Shown here: one piece after another, positions 45,647 through 53,559 of the stretch | Layout of the letters: the number at the start of each line of letters is the position of its first letter | Numbering within the stretch: the first letter of the stretch is position 1 | Origin: an uncultured Bacilli bacterium | GTDB taxonomy: Bacteria; Bacillota_I; Bacilli_A; RF39; UBA660 | Assembly: GCA_934168275.1 (NCBI GenBank) | Contig: CAKPNA010000003.1 | Span: forward strand, 52,291 to 116,290 | Reading direction: 5' to 3' | DNA length: 64,000 nt | Notes under the pieces: generated by a model | Databases searched by the model: none | What the model saw: the letters and a program-made list of their open reading frames with translations, nothing else | What the model was told of the DNA's origin: nothing | Translations under genes and position numbers: made by a program

Positions 45647-46177
45647 ATGAATATGGAAAGAGATATTGAACCTTTTATTAAATTAGTTTTTCCAACAAGT
45701 TTATTGGGAGATAAGAATTTAACACCACTTGAAAGATTACTATTAATTTACATTTTGTCACTTTGTAAGAAGTATGGATATTGCTGGGCTACTAATGAAT
45801 TTTTTAGTAATAGTTTTAATGTTAGTAGGCAAACAATATCAAAGAGTATAAGTAGTTTATCTAATTATGGTTATATTGTTTTGATGTATGATAAGAAAGA
45901 GCAGAATAATTCTAAAAGAAAAATTATGATATCAGAGGTATTCAAAAAAAGAATATCAGATATACAAGAAAATCTTAATACTAGTAATCAAGAAAACTTT
46001 AAACAATATAATAAAAATAATAGTATAAGTAAAAATATAGGTCCTGTTATAGAATATGATGATAAAGGTAATATCATATCTTGGAATGGTAAACCTACAA
46101 CATCAGAACCTATGAGTGAAGAAGAAATTAAAGAATTAGAAATGTTAATAAATGAAATAACAAAAGGAGATGAATAA
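45647..46177 (+). CDS. Winged-helix/HTH protein of the element (replication-initiator or regulator like)
   Basis: 176 residues. Residues ~25-80 form an HTH_36-like winged helix (LTPLERLLLIYILSLCKKYGYCWATNEFF, recognition helix in NVSRQTISKSISSLSNYGYI), followed by a polar linker and an acidic C-terminal tail (SEEEIKELEMLINEITKGDE). This domain type is found in plasmid/ICE replication initiators (RepA N-terminal-like) and in element regulators. Placed just before the recombinase, it likely controls element maintenance or excision. No directionality factor is otherwise evident. Confidence 0.7.
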   Translation: MNMERDIEPFIKLVFPTSLLGDKNLTPLERLLLIYILSLCKKYGYCWATNEFFSNSFNVSRQTISKSISSLSNYGYIVLMYDKKEQNNSKRKIMISEVFKKRISDIQENLNTSNQENFKQYNKNNSISKNIGPVIEYDDKGNIISWNGKPTTSEPMSEEEIKELEMLINEITKGDE

Positions 46178-46218
46178 TTTATTGTTTAACAAAGTCATAC
46201 ACTATAAAGAGGTGACTT

Positions 46219-46311
46219 ATGTTTAATATAATAGAAACATTTAAAAAAGATTCTCCTGATTTAACCTTGTTGATAACTAATTATATAAAAAGAGTAATGG
46301 ATAATGAGTAG
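46219..46311 (+). CDS. Small 30-residue peptide before the serine recombinase
   Basis: Strong ribosome site GAGGTG. It reads MFNIIETFKKDSPDLTLLIT then NYIKRVMDNE. Amphipathic helix, no Cys. Closed by a terminator that touches its stop codon. Position next to the integrase suggests a role in the element (for example a small regulator or directionality cofactor), but this is a guess. The peptide at 21739 has a similar beginning. Confidence 0.45.
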   Translation: MFNIIETFKKDSPDLTLLITNYIKRVMDNE

Positions 46312-46336
46312 AACAATGGTGTTATATTGTTCTTTA
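46311..46336 (+). terminator. Terminator between the small peptide and the recombinase
   Basis: GAACAAT (46311-46317) pairs with ATTGTTC (46326-46332), then TTTATGG. Confidence 0.6.
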
Positions 46337-46387
46337 TGGTACAATATAATTGGCTTTAATTTGTTATACAAGAAGAAAGGAGTATAA

Positions 46388-47977
46388 ATGTATAACATTA
46401 AGGTAAGAGAACCAGAGTTTTACAAAGCAGGAATATATATAAGATTATCTGAAGCTGATCAAGGGAAATCTTACGAATCCGAAAGTGAGAGTGTCCTTAA
46501 TCAAAGAAATATACTAATGAAATTTGTTAAAGACAATGGGTTTATCTTTGTTGGAGAATATGTTGATGATGGATATTCTGGTACTGATTTTGATAGACCA
46601 GGATTTAATCTAATGATGGAAGATTTGAAAAAAGGACTCATAAATCTTGTAATAGTTAAAGATTTATCAAGATTAGGAAGGGATCATATATTAACAGGTT
46701 ATTATGTTGAAAGATATTTTCCTGAAAATAATATAAGATTTATATCAATACAAGAAAGCTATGATAATTTTAAATTAAAATCAAGCAATGACTCCGTAAT
46801 GTTTATATTTGCATGTAATGATTTTTATAGTAAACAAAATTCAGTTAAAATTAGAAATGTATTGGAATATAAAAAAAGAAAAGGGAAGTTTATTGGCAGT
46901 GCTCCAAGTTATGGATACATGAGAGATCCTAATGATAAAGGACATTTAATACCACATCCTGAATATGCACCTGTGGTTAAAAAAATATTTGAAATGGCAA
47001 ATAATGGTGTTGGTTTATCAGAAATAACCACTTATTTAAATGATAATATGATTAAAACACCAAGTAGTCTAAAAAGGAAAAATCCTCGTGCAAGAAGTAA
47101 ATACAATTCTATCTGGACAATATCTTCTGTTAAAAAAATTCTAAAAAATCAAATGTATGTTGGTGATATGGTTCAAAGCATTCAATGTAAACCTGATTAC
47201 AAAACTAAGAAAAAATTTGCGGTTCCTAAAGAAAATTGGATTGTTATTAAAGATACTCATGAACCTCTTGTTGATAGAATGGTTTTTGAAAAAATACAAG
47301 ATAATGTTAAAAGAACCAATATTACTAATATTACTAAAAGAGAAAAAAGACTGTTTGAAAATTTGTTATATTGTAAAGAATGTGGTAATACATTAACTAT
47401 TACTTATAGGAAGAATCATAATTATTGGACAATTAATTGTAATAAATATTCAAGAGATCCTAAAAGACATTTATGCTATCCACATTTTATGCCTTATGAT
47501 AAATTGGAAGAAGCGTTATTAAAAGTTATTAGGAAAACTTGTAAAAAATATTTGGCTGCAATTAATGTACCTGAGCTTGCAAATGAACTAAAAAATAAAA
47601 AGAAAAATACTCTTAAAGTAGAAGTAAGAATATTTGATTTGGAAAGAAAAGAAAAAGATCTTCTTGAAAAATTAGATATGTTATATGAAGATAAGTTTAG
47701 AGGATTAGTATCAGATGAGATGTATAAAAGAATTGCTAATGAGACTGAAAAAATGTTAACTAAATCAAGACTTGAAATCAAAAAATTAAAAGTTGATGAA
47801 GAAGAAATGCAAAATAAATCGGATGATATAAAACAGTATGAAGATAAAATAAGAACATTAATAGATTTAAAAAATCCGACTAGAGAGCTAATGAAGGCTA
47901 TCATTGATAAAATAGTAATAGACAAAGATAAAAATATAGAAATTATTTACAAATTTAGTATACTAAATAATATTTAA
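46388..47977 (+). CDS. Large serine recombinase (integrase of the element)
   Basis: 529 residues, ribosome site AAAGGAG. N-terminal resolvase domain: AGIYIRLSEADQ with catalytic Ser21, YVDDGYSGTDFDRPGF, VKDLSRLGRDHILTGYYVE. Recombinase domain: GSAPSYGYMRDPNDKGHLIP and NPRARSKYNSIWTISSVKKI. Zinc ribbon: LLYCKECGNTL with second pair CNKY and LCYPH. A coiled coil (about 415-495) follows, as expected for large serine integrases. It should integrate the element at the amidase attB and, with a directionality factor, excise it. The gene lies near the middle-right of the element rather than next to an attachment site, which is unusual for integrases. Confidence 0.93.
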   Translation: MYNIKVREPEFYKAGIYIRLSEADQGKSYESESESVLNQRNILMKFVKDNGFIFVGEYVDDGYSGTDFDRPGFNLMMEDLKKGLINLVIVKDLSRLGRDHILTGYYVERYFPENNIRFISIQESYDNFKLKSSNDSVMFIFACNDFYSKQNSVKIRNVLEYKKRKGKFIGSAPSYGYMRDPNDKGHLIPHPEYAPVVKKIFEMANNGVGLSEITTYLNDNMIKTPSSLKRKNPRARSKYNSIWTISSVKKILKNQMYVGDMVQSIQCKPDYKTKKKFAVPKENWIVIKDTHEPLVDRMVFEKIQDNVKRTNITNITKREKRLFENLLYCKECGNTLTITYRKNHNYWTINCNKYSRDPKRHLCYPHFMPYDKLEEALLKVIRKTCKKYLAAINVPELANELKNKKKNTLKVEVRIFDLERKEKDLLEKLDMLYEDKFRGLVSDEMYKRIANETEKMLTKSRLEIKKLKVDEEEMQNKSDDIKQYEDKIRTLIDLKNPTRELMKAIIDKIVIDKDKNIEIIYKFSILNNI

Positions 47978-47979
47978 AG

Positions 47980-48003
47980 ACTTTGTTCCAAAAGGAACAA
48001 AGT
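47980..48003 (+). terminator. Hairpin after the recombinase gene
   Basis: ACTTTGTTCC (47980-47989) pairs perfectly with GGAACAAAGT (47994-48003), loop AAAA. The T run on the + strand is missing, so termination may be partial. Confidence 0.5.
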
Positions 48004-48050
48004 AAACATAGAAATAGATAAACTACTTATAGGAATAATAGAGGTATATA

Positions 48051-48671
48051 ATGAGAGCAGAAACACGATTAATAATTAATAATTATTATGATGAAGATGA
48101 TAAGAAATTATTTTGTAAGTTTGCTAAAATAATAAAAAATGATTATAAAATAAAAGATACACATAGACAAATATGGGAATATGATCAATCACTAGGAGGA
48201 TTTGGAGGATATGCTGCTCCACTAAATCCAACTCTTAATCCATTTAATTCTTTAGGGGATTTTAGAAATGTTTTTAGGAGTCTTCAATATGCTAGAAGTG
48301 ATATGTTTTATTGTACAAGACCTAGACATATTATCATTGATACAGCACTTCATGTTGAAACGTTGGTTAAACTAGTTTTGTCAAAAAATAAATTACTTAA
48401 GTTTATTTATAATAGAAGAGAATTTGGAAAAAATATAGAGCAATTGTATAAAGAAAATATTATTAATAATGATTTATATGAAAGACTTAACAATTTAAGA
48501 AAAATTCTGAATTATGCAAAACATGATACTGATCCAGATAGGGATAATACATTTGATTATGAGGATGCAATAGTTTTTTATTTTGAAACAAGAAAAGTAG
48601 GTAATAAACTTCTTAAAAGTTTAAACTATCCAACTTATGATAAAACTTTTGAAATAAATGAAGATATTTAG
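48051..48671 (+). CDS. Unknown protein of a two-gene module with the HEPN protein
   Basis: 206 residues, helical. A Gly/Pro-rich centre (SLGGFGGYAAPLNPTLNP) interrupts it. The C-terminal half has LNNLRKILNYAKHDTDPDRD, where an Arg and a His flank a helix as in HEPN domains, but the spacing (R-x7-H) does not match the RNase motif Rx4-6H. Ribosome site GAGG is close to the ATG. The ApeA-like gene starts 18 bases after its stop. It could be a partner or antidote of that protein; no family recognised. Confidence 0.6.
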   Translation: MRAETRLIINNYYDEDDKKLFCKFAKIIKNDYKIKDTHRQIWEYDQSLGGFGGYAAPLNPTLNPFNSLGDFRNVFRSLQYARSDMFYCTRPRHIIIDTALHVETLVKLVLSKNKLLKFIYNRREFGKNIEQLYKENIINNDLYERLNNLRKILNYAKHDTDPDRDNTFDYEDAIVFYFETRKVGNKLLKSLNYPTYDKTFEINEDI

Positions 48672-48689
48672 ATAATTGGAGGAAGAATT

Positions 48690-49964
48690 ATGGCAGTATG
48701 CTTTTTTGATGATAATTATGATGAATCATACGAATGTGACTATACAGTTAAGAAATATAATATTGAAGTAATTGTAAATTATGAAATTGATAAGGAAATT
48801 GAACCAGATAATAATGGTGTAAAAAGTTTTGGCTTAAATACAAAATTTAAAGATAGAGATATTTTAATAATTGATTATAAAAATAAGAAAAACGTTTTAT
48901 TAAAAGACGCTTATTATTGTGGTCATACCAATGTGTGGGGAACCCCAGATGGCGGTTCAAAAGCAAAATTTAGTTCTAGATATTATTTTTGTGATAAAAA
49001 TTATGATAAATTGTGCAACTTAAAGAAGACCCCTAAAGTAAGTAAAATAAGAATGTATAGTGGTTTAATTAATGAACTTATAGGACATCCAAGCTTATTT
49101 GAAGAAGATGTTGGTGATGAGTTTGTTATTAAGCTTAAAAGGAATACTATTAGAAAAAATATTATTTTAGGCATAAATAATATAAAAGAAATAATCTTAT
49201 CTGATGATTGGAGTCATATACATAGTTATAAAAATAATGATATTTCGATTAAATTAACTGGTTATTTAGAAATAGTTTTAAATAAGAGAATTAATTACTA
49301 TGATATATATGATTATATAAAAGAAACTATGGTATATCTACAATTAATAAGACCTAATAAATTAAAAATAGATAAAATTACAGTTTTTATTGATGATGCA
49401 TATTATGAACTTAGTATTCCAATTAATGAATTAGAATATAGCGATAAATATATTTCCAATAGTGTATCTACTGACTTTATAGAGTTTTTAACTAAGTGTT
49501 ATAATTTAATACCATATAGAAAGTCTAAAAGTGAGATAAGAAATATACCATATATTATTTTTGAAACATCAAGAAATTTGGAAGATAATTTTTTAATGTT
49601 TTATAAATTTATAGAATGTTATTATAAAAAGCAAAATATAACTACCAATTTTATTTCTTATAGTATCATTAATAATTATAAAAAAAGTTCTACTATGAGG
49701 AACGAAGAAATAGAAAATTTATCACAAGAAATAATATGTTTAAGAAATCATTATGTGCATTCCGGTTATTTTTTAAAAAATGACTCTTTAAAAATTAATT
49801 TTAAAAAAGTTGGAAGAAAATCCAATCCAAAAAATTATACAGTTAACAAAATTGATGTAGACTGGATTTATGAAAAAACGAAAATATTATATGAGATAGT
49901 TATCGATATTATTTTTAAAAATATGTTAAATTTTGAACAATATAAATTTGAAAAAAAATTTTAA
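48690..49964 (+). CDS. ApeA-like HEPN-domain protein (putative abortive-infection RNase)
   Basis: 424 residues, ribosome site TTGGAGG. The N-terminal ~250 residues resemble the ApeA N-terminal beta-rich domain in layout (strands such as RDILIIDYKNKKNVLLKDAY and a DGGSKAKFSSRYY loop). The C-terminal ~160 residues are a HEPN helical domain with LRNHYVHSGYF, where R352 and H357 form the RNase motif Rx4H. ApeA proteins are anti-phage RNases that act by abortive infection. It ends two bases before the element attachment half-site at 49967, so it is the last cargo gene. Family assignment rests on the Rx4H motif and general architecture. Confidence 0.68.
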   Translation: MAVCFFDDNYDESYECDYTVKKYNIEVIVNYEIDKEIEPDNNGVKSFGLNTKFKDRDILIIDYKNKKNVLLKDAYYCGHTNVWGTPDGGSKAKFSSRYYFCDKNYDKLCNLKKTPKVSKIRMYSGLINELIGHPSLFEEDVGDEFVIKLKRNTIRKNIILGINNIKEIILSDDWSHIHSYKNNDISIKLTGYLEIVLNKRINYYDIYDYIKETMVYLQLIRPNKLKIDKITVFIDDAYYELSIPINELEYSDKYISNSVSTDFIEFLTKCYNLIPYRKSKSEIRNIPYIIFETSRNLEDNFLMFYKFIECYYKKQNITTNFISYSIINNYKKSSTMRNEEIENLSQEIICLRNHYVHSGYFLKNDSLKINFKKVGRKSNPKNYTVNKIDVDWIYEKTKILYEIVIDIIFKNMLNFEQYKFEKKF

Positions 49965-49966
49965 GC

Positions 49967-50002
49967 GTTACACTTTGATTATTGCCTGGTGGTACCGGTG
50001 CC
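49967..50002 (+). other. attR (right junction of the serine-integrase element)
   Basis: Element half (49967-49987, ending GATTATTGCCT), core GG (49988-49989), host half TGGTACCGGTGCC (49990-50002). The core is in the same orientation as in attL. Confidence 0.88.
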
Positions 50003-51064
50003 GAAGTAATCTACGCCCTAAGAAACAACTCCACATTAGCCAACAAAATCCTAAACAACATCGGCGACCTAGGCCAAACCAAACGAAAAGTTTACCAACG
50101 CCGCCTACCGTCAGATAACAGCAAAGACTACTATTTCATTCACCGCAACACCGGAAATACCGAACCATTAATTGTTGAATACGGCTTCATAGATAATCCC
50201 AATGACCTACAATTCCTAAAAAATAACTATCAACAACTAGCCGAAGCAACCATCAAAGCCATCCTAGACTACAAAGGTATTCCATACACTGCACCAAACG
50301 AAGTAGCCACAAACACTTACAAAGTATCCAAAGGTGATACCCTATACTCGATAGCCCAAAAATTCAACACAACTGTTGATACATTAAAAAGACTCAACAA
50401 CCTAACAAACAACACATTAACCATCGGCCAAGTATTACAAGTACCAACATCAATAAGTATGGAAGAAGGTACTCAACTATACACCGTTAAACGAGGCGAC
50501 ACCTTATACACAATAGCCAATAATTTCAATACCACAGTAGACAACATAAAATCTCTAAATGATCTTACAAGTAATACTCTAAGCATCGGCCAAATCTTAA
50601 TAGTGCCAACCGGAACAACTACTTCTAATACCTATCGAGTAAGGCCAGGAGATAGCCTCTACAGTATTGCCAAACAATTTAACACCACCGTTGATGAACT
50701 AAAACGAGCTAACAACTTAACCAACAATTTTATAGCAGTCAATCAAGAATTAAAAATACCATCTAAAATAGAAGAAGAAACAAAACTATATACTGTAAAA
50801 TCAGGCGACACCCTATATTCCATAGCTAAAGAAAACAATACCACTGTTCAAGATATAAAAAATGCTAACAACTTAACATCAGACATATTAACAATTGGTA
50901 CAAAATTAATAATACCAACTCCAGAAACCACTTATGTTGTAAAACCCGGTGATAACTTATATCAAATAGCAAGAAGATATGGCACTACAGTAGATAATAT
51001 TAAAGCCTTAAATAATCTAACAACTAATAACCTAAGTGTTGGCCAAATACTAGTTCTAAGATAA
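49990..51064 (+). pseudogene. C-terminal part of the amidase with five LysM repeats, separated from its start by the element
   Basis: Continues the Amidase_3 domain (TGAEVIYALRNNSTLANKIL, then the catalytic Glu in PLIVEYGFIDNPNDLQFL). Five LysM repeats of ~44 residues follow, each beginning Y-x-V-(K/R)-x-G-D-(T/S/N)-L-Y-x-I-A and ending in L-x-V/I-P. There is no ribosome site or start of its own, so this half should be silent while the element is integrated. Codons here use C in third position (GCC, ACC, TAC) much more than neighbouring genes, which suggests stronger expression or a different history. The N-terminal half is at 34860-35134. Confidence 0.93.
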
Positions 51065-51299
51065 AAATATATAATAATTTAGGTATAATACAATACTTAA
51101 ATTTTTTTCTTTATCCACATCCATAAATAGTTATAAATAAAAATATAAAATAAACAAACCATTCTATAATTAGATACAGCCATAAATATTTACATGAATT
51201 GATATATATAAACAAATATTAAATACCATTAATCACCATTCTATTTTAAATAAATTCAATATTTGATATAATGATGCCACAAGGAGGTAGCATTTAAGA

Positions 51300-52346
51300 A
51301 TGAAGCAGTGGCTTAAAGGCATACTAATTTTTATAACTTACTATATAATTTACATATTTTTAATTGAAAAAATAGGTTCAAGTACATTAACTCAAGAAAA
51401 AATAACAGAGTTAAGCATTAGCTTTAGTATATTTTCATTAATAATTCACATTGTTACAGCACGTTTAATAATTCAAAAAGAAAATAAAGAAATTATTAGA
51501 CTAAGTACAAAAGTAAAAAAATTAATCGATTTAAATAGCACATATAATTTTAAAAAGTTATTAAAAAGAGAACGTACTATTATTGAAAGGGAATATTCTA
51601 GAAAAAGTTTAGAAAGAGTTAACCCTAATAGTATTATTAAATATCGTATTGAAAACAATGTAGACTTACTCAGAACAGACGTAGAAAATGCTTTATATAA
51701 TCTTAGCATACTAAATAAATACAATGATGATATTGATAAATTATTCAATTATGAATCTACTAATGAAAGCAAATATTCTGACAAAAAATATAAAAAGATA
51801 GAAACACGAGTATTCAATAACTTAACTCACAAAGAAAATGAATTTTTAATTAATATAAAATTGGAAGTGTATTATCGAAGCCCAAAGGGCAAAGTATATG
51901 AACGTAAATTCTATAAAATTTATTTTGATGCAATTGCTAATATATATAAGGCATGGTTAAACGGAAATAAGTATGAGGAAACAATGAAGCAAGAAAGAAA
52001 AATAATGAATGATGAAATTAGATATAACGTTTTAAAAAGAGATAATTACACTTGTCAAATATGTGGGGCTACGGCAAGCGATGGAGCTAAATTACATATT
52101 GATCATATTATACCAATATCAAAAGGTGGCAAGACAGTAATGAGTAATCTCCAAACATTATGTGAAAGGTGCAATATTGGAAAAAGTAATAAAACAGAAG
52201 AAGACTTCAAAAATGACATGATTTGTCCAATATGTGGATCAAAATTAGTTGAAAGAAAAGGTCAATATGGAAAATTTATTGGCTGTAGTAGTTATCCAAA
52301 ATGCTATTACAAAAGAGAAATGAAACAAATAGTTGATGAAAAATAA
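51300..52346 (+). CDS. Membrane-anchored HNH endonuclease with C-terminal topoisomerase-type zinc ribbon
   Basis: 348 residues, ribosome site AAGGAGGT ~12 bases before the ATG. Two membrane helices at the N-terminus (about 8-25 and 39-57) are followed by a basic helical region, then an HNH domain (TCQICG, HIDHIIPISKGGK, LCERCN) and a C4 zinc ribbon of the topoisomerase type (CPICGSK, then GCSSYPKC). HNH nucleases with this ribbon are common as stand-alone proteins; the membrane anchor is unusual. It lies just outside the element, after the amidase. A TATAAT box is visible at about 51,270 (TTTGATATAATGATG). Confidence 0.82.
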   Translation: MKQWLKGILIFITYYIIYIFLIEKIGSSTLTQEKITELSISFSIFSLIIHIVTARLIIQKENKEIIRLSTKVKKLIDLNSTYNFKKLLKRERTIIEREYSRKSLERVNPNSIIKYRIENNVDLLRTDVENALYNLSILNKYNDDIDKLFNYESTNESKYSDKKYKKIETRVFNNLTHKENEFLINIKLEVYYRSPKGKVYERKFYKIYFDAIANIYKAWLNGNKYEETMKQERKIMNDEIRYNVLKRDNYTCQICGATASDGAKLHIDHIIPISKGGKTVMSNLQTLCERCNIGKSNKTEEDFKNDMICPICGSKLVERKGQYGKFIGCSSYPKCYYKREMKQIVDEK

Positions 52347-52451
52347 AGAAAATGTGTCATTTATACAATAATTAATGCTTCTAAATCAATTGCCAACTCA
52401 AAAATAATATGTTAAGATATAATTAACTAATTAGTCTAAAGGAGGAATTAT

Positions 52452-53345
52452 ATGACATTAGTAATAATGGCCGCCGGAATGGGTAGTAGATTTGGAGGCT
52501 TAAAACAAATTGAGCCAATAGATAATAACGGGAATTTTATTATCGATTATTCCATTTACGATGCCATAAAATGCGGATTTGATAAAGTAGTATTTATCAT
52601 AAAGAAAGAAAACTATGACATTTTTAGAGAAACAGTAGGTAGTAGAATAGAAAGCAAAGTTAAAGTAGAGTATGTTTTTCAAGAACTAGATAACTTGCCA
52701 AACGGCTACCAAGTACCAGAAACTAGAGTAAAACCATGGGGTACAGCTCATGCTATACTATGTTGCAAAGACGTTGTTAAAGAAAACTTTGTAATAATAA
52801 ATTCAGATGATTTCTATGGATATGACGCTTATAAAACAATAAGTACATACCTAAAAAACAAAACTAATGATAATTATGCCATGGTCGGATATATTGCTAG
52901 CAATACCCTTACCGAAAATGGCTCAGTAAAAAGAGGCATATGTCAAATAAAAGATAACTACTTAGAAAAAATTACTGAAAGTTTAGTAGAAAGAAAAGGA
53001 AATCAAATTATTGCATCACCACTAGATGGTGAAGAACCATTTATAATTGAAGATAACACACCAGTATCAATGAATATGTTCGCTTTTACCCCAAAAATAT
53101 TTACTTATATAGAAGAACATTTTGCTGAATTTTTAGAAAAAAATAAAGATAATATCGATAAATGTGAATACTTAATTCCTGATGTTGTTTTTGAACAAAT
53201 TAAAAACGGTATGGTAAAAGTTGATGCTTTAAAAACTACTGCCAGATGGTATGGAATAACATACAAAGAAGATAAAGAACAATTAGTAAAATCAATTAAT
53301 GATTTAGTACAAGATGGTATGTATCCAACCAATCTTTGGAATTAA
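52452..53345 (+). CDS. Sugar nucleotidyltransferase family protein
   Basis: 297 residues, ribosome site AAAGGAGG. The nucleotide-binding signature MAAGMGSRFGGLKQ at the N-terminus and the metal-binding NSDDFYGYDAY are diagnostic of the NTP_transferase family (glucose-1-phosphate thymidylyl/uridylyltransferase fold). The GTAHAILCCKDVV block also fits. Substrate cannot be set: UTP or dTTP with hexose-1-phosphate, or a cytidylyl transfer, are possible. Monocistronic with a terminator-like dyad downstream. Confidence 0.85.
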   Translation: MTLVIMAAGMGSRFGGLKQIEPIDNNGNFIIDYSIYDAIKCGFDKVVFIIKKENYDIFRETVGSRIESKVKVEYVFQELDNLPNGYQVPETRVKPWGTAHAILCCKDVVKENFVIINSDDFYGYDAYKTISTYLKNKTNDNYAMVGYIASNTLTENGSVKRGICQIKDNYLEKITESLVERKGNQIIASPLDGEEPFIIEDNTPVSMNMFAFTPKIFTYIEEHFAEFLEKNKDNIDKCEYLIPDVVFEQIKNGMVKVDALKTTARWYGITYKEDKEQLVKSINDLVQDGMYPTNLWN

Positions 53346-53356
53346 TAGAAAATTAT

Positions 53357-53417
53357 AAGAACTTAGTTATTAATGTTTACCATTTAGGGTTCACGTTATA
53401 TCACGAAGTTCTTTTTT
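53357..53417 (+). terminator. Probable terminator of the nucleotidyltransferase gene
   Basis: AAGAACTT (53357-53364) pairs with AAGTTCTT (53406-53413), followed by T's; the 41-base loop is long. Confidence 0.5.
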
Positions 53418-53559
53418 ATTAAACAAAACTAAAAGTACAGTAATTGTGTACTTTCAAATTTAATCTACATTTACTAATTTTTTTGCTTAAAATACTTTTA
53501 AACTATTTACTATTCATAATTTTATTGTTATAATTGATATGAAAATAGGCGGCGATATT

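Larger units (their letters stand above)
35133..49987 (+). mobile_element. 14.86-kb serine-integrase defence element inserted in a LysM amidase gene
   Basis: Bounded by attL (core GG 35133-35134) and attR (core GG 49988-49989). Excision at the GG core rebuilds the amidase gene in frame and joins the element ends into an attP with 11-bp perfect arms (GATTATTGCCT and AGGCAATAATC) around GG, extending to 21 bp with two mismatches. The element carries one large serine recombinase (46388), an HTH protein, and defence-type cargo: STAND-like NTPase, AbiEi, Fic, type III Mod and Res, and an ApeA-like HEPN module. There are no structural phage genes and no conjugation genes, so it is a genomic island or satellite rather than a complete prophage or ICE. 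Confidence 0.92.

Noticed and set aside
48526..48540. Canonical HEPN RNase motif in the 48051 protein
   Set aside because: The Arg-His spacing (R-x7-H) is too long for Rx4-6H, so no RNase function is claimed.
35135..49987. Inverted repeats at the two element ends read as transposon terminal repeats
   Set aside because: The repeats meet around a GG core to give a symmetric attP, a serine recombinase is present and no transposase is, and the amidase is rejoined without a duplicated target. Integrase attachment sites explain this better.
49933..50118. Frame crossing attR that encodes a basic 61-residue peptide
   Set aside because: It runs over the junction in a different frame from the amidase half and has no ribosome site; the LysM frame is clearly the real one.
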